From Cristatella mucedo (Eukaryota; Bryozoa; Phylactolaemata; Cristatellidae): DNA of 64,000 bases. The notes below the pieces were generated by a model. The model ran no database searches, was not told where the DNA came from, and saw nothing but the letters and a program-made list of their open reading frames with translations. The DNA lies in NCBI GenBank assembly GCA_009760855.2, contig WPIO01000117.1:20001-84000 (forward strand). The letters run 5' to 3'. The position numbers were made by a program, and so were the translations under genes. Each line of letters opens with the position of its first letter. Within the stretch, counting starts at the first letter, position 1. Positions 58,229 through 64,000 of the stretch are shown piece after piece.

Positions 58229-58675
58229 AAGAGTCTGGACTTTCTAATGGTTCAATTAATATTTCATCGAATTCTTCTTTAGTTACTTTATCATCGTCTA
58301 ATGCATCTACAATCTTTGAAACTAAGTTATGATTTGCTTGAAGATTTGATTTTAAGTTATGATTTGCTTGAAGAAAACCAAGTTATGATTTGCTTGAAGA
58401 GTAGATCTTTTCCTTCTATCAATTTGTGATATTGTACTATCTATTGAGATTATCATTGTTGATAAATCACCGAATACCGTTACTACGTGAGAATGTTCCT
58501 CATGTTTTTGAATATAAATACTGGTTACTGTGATTGCAAGAGAAAGTAAGATACCTAAAAATTCAAAACCATATTTAACACGTATTAATTTAGTTAAGCA
58601 ACCTTTAATTCTATCATTGTCTAAAAGTATTTGATTATACTTGGTATTTGCATATTTGGTTCGAAGGTCTGACAT
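58218..58675 (-). pseudogene. small membrane protein with C-terminal repeat
   Basis: Start ATG at 58,675; a TATAGG-like motif lies about 17 bases upstream. One clear transmembrane segment (FLGILLSLAITVTSIYI, residues about 39-55), then STMIISIDSTISQIDRRKR. The 20-base unit AAGTTATGATTTGCTTGAAG occurs three times (58,324, 58,354 and 58,380) and shifts the frame. Beyond it another frame reads DDDKVTKEEFDEILIEP. Its end overlaps the integrase end tail-to-tail. No family recognised. Confidence 0.55.
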
Positions 58676-58696
58676 TGTCTTGTTCCTATATTAATA

Positions 58697-58920
58697 AAAA
58701 TTTAGTTCCATGGATCATGATGGCATTCTGGAAACATACAATTACATCCAATAGGTACATAATCATAATCTATTATTCTAATCTCTCGAACCTTATTTTT
58801 TTAAGTTCATCAAGTTCTCCCTTATAATCATAGCAAGACTTCCAAGAATATTCATCTTCATCACAGAAACATTTATTAGTATCATGTTTACAATGACTAC
58901 AATCTTTACATTCTATTTTT
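58697..58920 (-). pseudogene. small Cys-rich protein remnant
   Basis: Minus-strand frame with CKDCSHCKHDTNKCFCDED and WKSCYDYKGELDELKK, a stop near 58,784, then in another frame GCNCMFPECHHDPW. The dense Cys/His pattern suggests a metal-binding protein. The start codon context (ATAGAATGTAA) puts a stop after ATG, so it is broken. Confidence 0.4.
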
Positions 58921-59291
58921 TAATTAAGTAATAAAAGCCCCTTATATTTATCTACCCAACTCATCCTCCTCTTAAAATCTGATATCCTTCTTTCTTTACA
59001 TTCTTTAATATGTTTAATTACACGTACTTTTTCCCATGATATGGCTTTTTTAGTAATACAATATAAAGGATAATCAAGACTTTGATATCTATAAATTCTA
59101 TCAAATAAACATGTATTATTTTCAAAAGTAGTGTACTTTGTAATAAAAGTAGTAAGTTCTTTAACATTAGTAGGTACACGAGAACTATTAAAACAATATT
59201 TATTAAATATATTTACAACTCGTTTTTTCCATCTAGCTGCATGTTCTCCTTTCCTTCTTAACAATGTCCTAGAAATATATGACAATGGCAT
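58920..59291 (-). CDS. orphan basic protein, 123 aa
   Basis: Intact frame; start ATG at 59,291 after TATATATAA. Arg/Lys-rich (RRKGEHAARWKKRVVNIFNK, HIKECKERRISDFKRRMS) with one Cys pair far apart. Closest gene to the right terminal repeat and pointing inward. No family recognised. Confidence 0.55.
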   Translation of the reverse strand: MPLSYISRTLLRRKGEHAARWKKRVVNIFNKYCFNSSRVPTNVKELTTFITKYTTFENNTCLFDRIYRYQSLDYPLYCITKKAISWEKVRVIKHIKECKERRISDFKRRMSWVDKYKGLLLLN

Positions 59292-59319
59292 TTATATATA
59301 ATAAATAAATCATTTAAAA

Positions 59320-59485
59320 TAATATAAAGTTAAGTAAACTTTTGGTGAGTAGTCTGGGATTTTTCCATTTCATAGACTTACACTCAATGAGGGCATTTTG
59401 TAATGAGATCGAACGAATGTGAGATCGAATAAAAAAATGCTCGAGTTGAGGGTGAGGCTATGAAATGGAAAAATCACATACTACT
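59320..59485 (-). repeat. right terminal inverted repeat
   Basis: Reverse complement of 40,377-40,545 with a few substitutions. The outer 138 bases (59,348-59,485) again form an internal imperfect palindrome (AGTAGT...ACTACT). Confidence 0.95.
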
Positions 59486-59490
59486 TCGAG
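59485..59490. repeat. target-site duplication, right (TTCGAG)
   Basis: Matches 40,371-40,376. The first T can be shared with the terminal repeat. Removing the element and one copy rejoins the LINE reading frame. Confidence 0.85.
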
Positions 59491-60540
59491 CACCTCAAAT
59501 TCTCTAAAGTCACTTGCTGCATGAATTGATGACATCCGCACATGGATGGCAGCAAATTTTCTAAAACTAAACGATGACAAAACTAACTTACTAGTTATGG
59601 GCAAACCCAGAGTGATTCAGAGATTGGAAAGGCTGTCTCTCAAAATTGGCTCTGCCAGCATATCTCCTGTCGAATCAGCTCGAAATCCATGTGTCATATT
59701 CCAAAGCGACCTCTCGTTAGACGGCCATATCAGCTCCAAAGTCAAATCTGCTTATTTTTAGCTTCATAACATTGCTAAAATTCGGGCTTGTTTAGATAAG
59801 GATACCACGTCTAAGTTGGTCCATGCATTCGTGACATCTCGTCTCGACTTCTGCAATTCACTGCTTACTGGCCTACCAGCATGTGCGATCAGGCGATTGC
59901 AGCTGGTGCAAAACTCTGCAGCTAGGCTTGTCTGTCGTGAGCGTCACAGTTGCCACATTACTCCACTTCTCGCCGACCTGCACTGGCTACCAGCCAAGCA
60001 ACGGATCGACTTTGAGGTTTTGTCGCTCACTTTTAGGTCCCTTCATTCTATGGCTCCAGCCTATCTCTCCGACATACTCCCCCATCAGGCCAAGCATCGT
60101 ACCACCGGCTTTTCGGAATCCAACAGTCTACAAATACCTCGTACAAACCTTAAATCCTTTGGAGACCGTGCATTTAGCTCGTATGCTCCCAAAGCCTGGA
60201 ACTCCCTCCCGACCTGCGTCAGAACATCCCATGACCTGACCACATTTAAAAGGAACTTAAAAACACACCTATTTAGGACAGCATTTAGTGGGTCCCTGTG
60301 ATTCGTCCTTGATGTGCTTATGCGTGCTGACACTGTGCATGCTGCCACTTACCACATTTGCATGCTGACCCTGTGCATGTCACCCCTAACCATGTTATTC
60401 ATTTTGTTTGTTTTTTCAAGCATGATTTTACTTACCATTCAATTGCATTTCCCTGTGCAGCAAATGTAAAGCGCCTAAAAAGAGATTGAGTTCTCTGAGG
60501 GTGCTTTATCAAGTACATTATTATTTTTATTATGATTGTT
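59486..60540 (+). mobile_element. LINE ORF2 3' part and 3' UTR, continuation of 39,805-40,376
   Basis: Continues the interrupted reverse transcriptase: WMAANFLKLNDDKTNLLVMG, then LKIGSASISPVESARN, an in-frame TAG near 59,759, RACLDKDTTSKLVHAFVTSR, LPACAIRRLQLVQNSAARLV and the C-terminal KAWNSLPTCVRTSHDLTTFK. The 3' UTR ends GCAAATGTAAAGCGCC...GAGTTCTCTGAGGGTGCTTT and an ATT-rich tail near 60,520-60,545. One early TGA (59,522-59,524) and the TAG mark it as dead. Confidence 0.93.
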
Positions 60541-60699
60541 ATTGTTATAAAAAATTTAAGGAGAAAAGATATATCAAAGCGTGTTAATTTATCGTAAATG
60601 TAAATGGATGCTGGCAACCATGCTTAGCAGTAGCCTGCTATTGGCGCAGGGCCGGGAGCAGGAAGTGAGCTCGCTTTATGAACTAGCAATAGCAGTAAT

Positions 60700-60800
60700 A
60701 ATAATAATAAACATTTGATATAGCGCCCTGAGAGAACTCAATCTCTTTCTAGGCACTTTAAGTTTACTGCAAAGGAAACACGATCGAAGGAGAAGAGAAG
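60700..60800 (-). mobile_element. LINE 3'-tail fragment
   Basis: (AAT)n followed by ATAGCGCCCTGAGAGAACTC and AATCTCTTTCTAGGCACTTT, the reverse complement of the LINE 3' end; only about 90 bases long. Confidence 0.75.
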
Positions 60801-60974
60801 GTCTCTTATTTCCGATGTCAGATCATAGTTAGGATATCTTACGCTAGAGTTAGGAAAAATTACCCCCAAACGCCGACACAGATCACCAGTGGCGTGCAGC
60901 AAAGCCAATGACCGCCATTACAAAGCAGTCAGAATGCCAGAATGGCCACCGGATGCAATAACAATACTCTAATG

Positions 60975-61115
60975 TAATTTATTCGTATAGTTCCCTAAGA
61001 GAACTTAATCTCTATTCAGGTGCTTCACATACGCCATAGGGCTCGAGCCCACGACCTCAGCCAAACACCTTGGTCGGGGCGAGCACCTTAACCACGGGTC
61101 AAACCAGCATGGCAC
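60975..61115 (-). repeat. SINE family B, inverted
   Basis: Reverse complement of the family B unit: CCTAAGAGAACTTAATCTCT, GGGCTCGAGCCCACGACCTC, then TTAACCACGGGTCAAACCAG. Confidence 0.75.
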
Positions 61116-61119
61116 TGGT

Positions 61120-63470
61120 GCCAAATTAGCTGAGCGTGCAGAGATGACTGCAACCAATCTCTAACCCGTGGAGGCGTGGGGGTAGTCGTAATTGATGGGA
61201 TAGCTCTTTGCCGCCGCACCTTTTTTAGTACCACCAGGGGCACCTGTTTGGGGGGGCTGGCCACATTCGAAATATCGTTCCAGCCCAGCCAGTCATACCA
61301 AACAGTCCGGCCAACGGGCGGGCTGTGTACCTGCTCGTTAGGCGCAGCAGTCTGACGGTACCTGCTAAATAAGCTCACTTTAATTGCAACAGGTCAGCTG
61401 TAGTCGGATGACCCGCTAGCCCTGCAAGCGAACTACTTTCTGCCTGTGAGCCGGCCTGTACGCACGCTATCCCCTCGCTCTCTGTCTCTGTCTGTCTGTC
61501 TCATCCTCTCTCTCTCTCTCTCCTCTGCTGGCAGTCCGGGGCTGCTTACATGACGGCTTTGATGTCGGTCGCGATCTGATGGAAGACTCAGGGCAGGGCC
61601 GTCGCTGCCTGCTCAGGGCTCGGCTTCTTTTTACCATTTTACCAAGGGGAGAGAAAGGCTGGAGCGCGTTGCATTGGGGCAGTGCTAGTCTGGCCCTAAC
61701 TGAGAGGAGGGAGTTAGGATTAGTCAGGTCCCGAGGTGATCGCTTGGACCATACCGTGTGCACTAGACTTCCCAGGAGCCTGTGGTAAAACCTGTGGTAA
61801 AGCCTGTGGTAAAACAGCCAGCCGATCGGGGCCAATCGGGGCGATCCGATTCCCGGGTGGGATCAAGGTCGCAGAATTCATTTTCATGTCCGAGTACTTT
61901 AAGCACGCCACATATCGAAGCGAAACGATCACTAGCAGTCGATCGCCTACCGACTGAGTAATGGCCACGGACCGGGTGGGTGGATTAAGGAGAAAGGGTA
62001 GAAGCAGTAAGCTGGCCGTCGAGTCGGACCGTAGCTTACCGCAAATGGCCCCTAGAACCGTGCAGCCTCTAGCTGATTGTCCCCGGCTCGTCCGCTTGGT
62101 GAAAAGGGCTGCACTGGAAGAAGCGACGAACAAATGGCCGCACTGCAAGAGGAGAGGCAGGAAACAAGCTGCACTGCAAGAAGCTCGGGAGAAAGGAGGC
62201 TAGGTGGGTGGTGCAGGCAATAAAGCAAGCCGACTTAGCTGTTGAGAAGGGTTGATTGACACTCTTGAATGCAATACCTGCTAGGCGATGCACGTGTACA
62301 CCGGCCCTGCTAGCTTCGGCAAACCTAATCAGCTTACTTGGTGGCCTATTCTTTGCCGGGCAGATATTGCCACACACTCAGGCTGCGACAGACTTGCCCT
62401 CGGTGGTCTCGTGCTCTATCCATTTGAATCCCTTCTGTTCGTGTGCTTGCGTGCTCCAAAATTAAGAACACTATGCTTCATTGTCAGTCTGCAAGATTTC
62501 TTTCTAGCGCACTTGTAATGATACCATGTAACGTTATTATAATTAGCATTATGATCCGTTTGCTGGCGGTTAGATTAACCGGTGGATATCTTCGAGCTGG
62601 GCCCTAGGATTGCATGATGGTCTCAGCTGGTCTGCCTGAAGTACCCTCAAAGCCCCAGCAGTGACGAGGAACGTGTCGCAGTTCAGGTGGATGATGGTCG
62701 CATCTGTACGTGCTGATTGTGATACAGATAGGCCGAACACATCAGCAGACTGGCTCTGAGATTGAAAAAAAAGCCGAACTAGTCAGTTTCTGCTCATAAG
62801 AGCTCAAGTTAAGCAGGCATGGTGGTTCTTATAACGGAGTTGCCACGAGCATCTTTCCTATGCCAAAGGCGCTGCCCTGGCGCCTACGTTTACTCTGCCC
62901 ACACAGAGCTACCAGAATGGGGCTGACAGGCGAGCTTGCTGTTCCAGCTGTAGAGCAGGAGCTTATCTTAACTAGCTGATAAAGATCAGCCTACGGTACC
63001 ACGCTTATTATAGTCAGTGACTGCCATAAACAGCGCCCTCGTGCCCCCTCGTTCCTCCCCCTCCCCCCCCCCCGCTCATGCCCCATTGTCAGTCCCGATG
63101 TCACGCGACGGCTACGGACGGACGTCAAGCAGCCGCGATTACTGCGAGCAGTGATTGCGATGCTATAAATGGGCGAATTGCAGCTGTGGCATGCCAGCCT
63201 GGGACGCGAGTTCCGGACACGATAACGGCGGCAGCGCGACAATGCGGCAGCGCGACAACGGCCTCGTCGTCGCGTCGCGTCCGCTGGGCGAGACTTCCGC
63301 CGTGTGCTTCCACCTCCTCACGCTGCAGGCCGCAGTTTGTCCAGAGTCGCACCCCCTGTGCCCATACTGCGAGGAAAGTCAGAGCAAAGTATCGAGCTGG
63401 TGAACTGCCATTGACATACAATGTCTAGCAGGATATTGCTGGTAGCGCTACCTTGCTGGCTGCTTGGCGT
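61120..63470. other. no gene recognised
   Basis: Host DNA of balanced composition. A short TCTG/CT tract lies at 61,470-61,527, a triple AAACCTGTGGTA-like 12-base repeat at about 61,781-61,818, and a 19-base AAATGGCCGCACTGCAAGAG-type near-repeat at 62,131-62,185. Frames on both strands lack family motifs. Confidence 0.5.
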
Positions 63471-63474
63471 ATCG

Positions 63475-63655
63475 TCGCGGTTTGGTCCAGTAGTTAAGGT
63501 GCTGGGCCCGACCAAGGTAAAGGTGAATTTATTCGATGACTGAAGTCGTGGGCTTGAGCCTCGTGGCACGTGTGAAGCCCCGGGGCAGAGATTAAGTGTA
63601 AGAGATTAAGCTCTCTCTCTGGGCGCTATATGAGCGAACTATGTACGCGTGATTA
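63475..63655 (+). repeat. SINE family B
   Basis: Head GGTCCAGTAGTTAAGGTGCT, GTGGGCTTGAGCCTCGTGGC, tail GGGGCAGAGATTAAG, a partial tail duplication, then CTCTCTGGGCGCTATATG. Confidence 0.75.
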
Positions 63656-64000
63656 TGTATACAGCCTTCGGCCAATGGCTACGGACTCTCCTGCCTGGCA
63701 ATAAAAGAGCTGGGCAGTTCGCACAGTTCATCTAGCTGACGGTGGCAGCGATGGAGATCGAATGCGGTATCCCGATCGTACGACGAGTGTCTAACGGTCG
63801 GATCAACAACCGCAGGTGCAACAGCTGCCGCGCCTTCAGGAACAAGGAGGAGGGGCTCTGTGCAACGACTTCTGCCAGAAGAATGGAATACGCACTGCTT
63901 TTCTCTGCATCGAATTGCCGCTAAAATGAACGTTACCTTGCCACTAGCGAGGCCACTTGCCCTATGCACTCAGGTATTCCTCCTATTCGCTCAGATAGTT

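Larger units (their letters stand above)
40377..59485. mobile_element. Polinton/Maverick (adintovirus-like) endogenous element, 19.1 kb, defective
   Basis: Bounded by inverted repeats starting AGTAGTATGTG and a short target duplication inside a LINE. It holds the hallmark Polinton set: polymerase B N-terminus, RVE integrase, packaging ATPase, adenain-like protease and double-jelly-roll capsid protein, plus accessory genes. It is strongly AT-rich against near-balanced host DNA. Nearly all recognisable genes carry frameshifts or stops and the polymerase catalytic half is absent, so it is a decayed copy of an animal virus-like transposon. Two LINE copies account for about 2 kb of its length. Confidence 0.95.

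Noticed and set aside
40377-59485. Integrated virophage, adenovirus or herpes-like virus
   Set aside because: The protein-primed polymerase with Polinton-type N-terminus, RVE integrase, short target duplication and terminal repeats together fit a Polinton/adintovirus; no feature demands another virus group.
63721-63924. 60-codon frame with a possible GT donor at the right edge
   Set aside because: No family signal, and the matching exon would lie outside the window.

Overview
The window is animal nuclear DNA, most likely from an invertebrate. It has split coding exons with GT-AG introns, very long GA, CT, TA, GT and TCTG microsatellites, tRNA-derived SINEs, non-LTR retrotransposons and Tc1/mariner remnants. 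The species cannot be named from the sequence. A lophotrochozoan-like animal would fit, but that is a guess.

Bases 1 to about 10,780 hold no gene I can support. They contain simple repeats, SINEs, an old reverse-strand LINE copy (2705-4150) and a 25-bp-arm hairpin (4566-4627). Bases 10,782-36,929 on the plus strand carry most of one host gene, a FERM-domain protein tyrosine phosphatase of the PTPN14/PTPN21 (Drosophila Pez) class. Seventeen exons were placed; most have matching splice phases. The FERM F2 and C lobes come first, then a long Ser/Ala-rich linker with a PPxY motif, then the phosphatase domain, ending at TGA 36,927-36,929 with a poly(A) signal at 37,811. The general-acid loop reads WPE rather than WPD. 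The FERM F1 exons were not found.

Bases 40,377-59,485 are a 19.1-kb AT-rich Polinton/Maverick (adintovirus-like) endogenous element. It has terminal inverted repeats of about 166-169 bp and a 5-6 bp target-site duplication. It sits inside the reverse transcriptase gene of an older LINE (39,805-40,376, continuing at 59,486-60,540). It encodes the N-terminal part of protein-primed DNA polymerase B, adenain-like protease, packaging ATPase, double-jelly-roll major capsid protein, RVE integrase, a parvovirus-type phospholipase A2-like protein, a YqaJ/lambda-exonuclease-like nuclease, an HNH endonuclease, three fibre-like proteins, zinc-binding proteins, coiled-coil and membrane proteins, and several orphans. 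Almost every recognisable gene carries a frameshift, a stop or a truncation. The polymerase catalytic half has been lost at a LINE insertion, so the copy is dead. Two later copies of the same LINE family (42,382-43,410 and 45,133-46,050) landed inside it. One of these holds a further 195-bp LINE 3' end, giving four nested levels.

The viral genes share a start-proximal TATAGA-type element placed 0-10 bases before the ATG. It serves divergent gene pairs separated by only 10 bases, and sometimes supplies the TAG stop of the gene upstream. This looks like the element's own compact promoter grammar.

Bases 60,540-64,000 are host DNA with LINE/SINE tails and no gene I can support.
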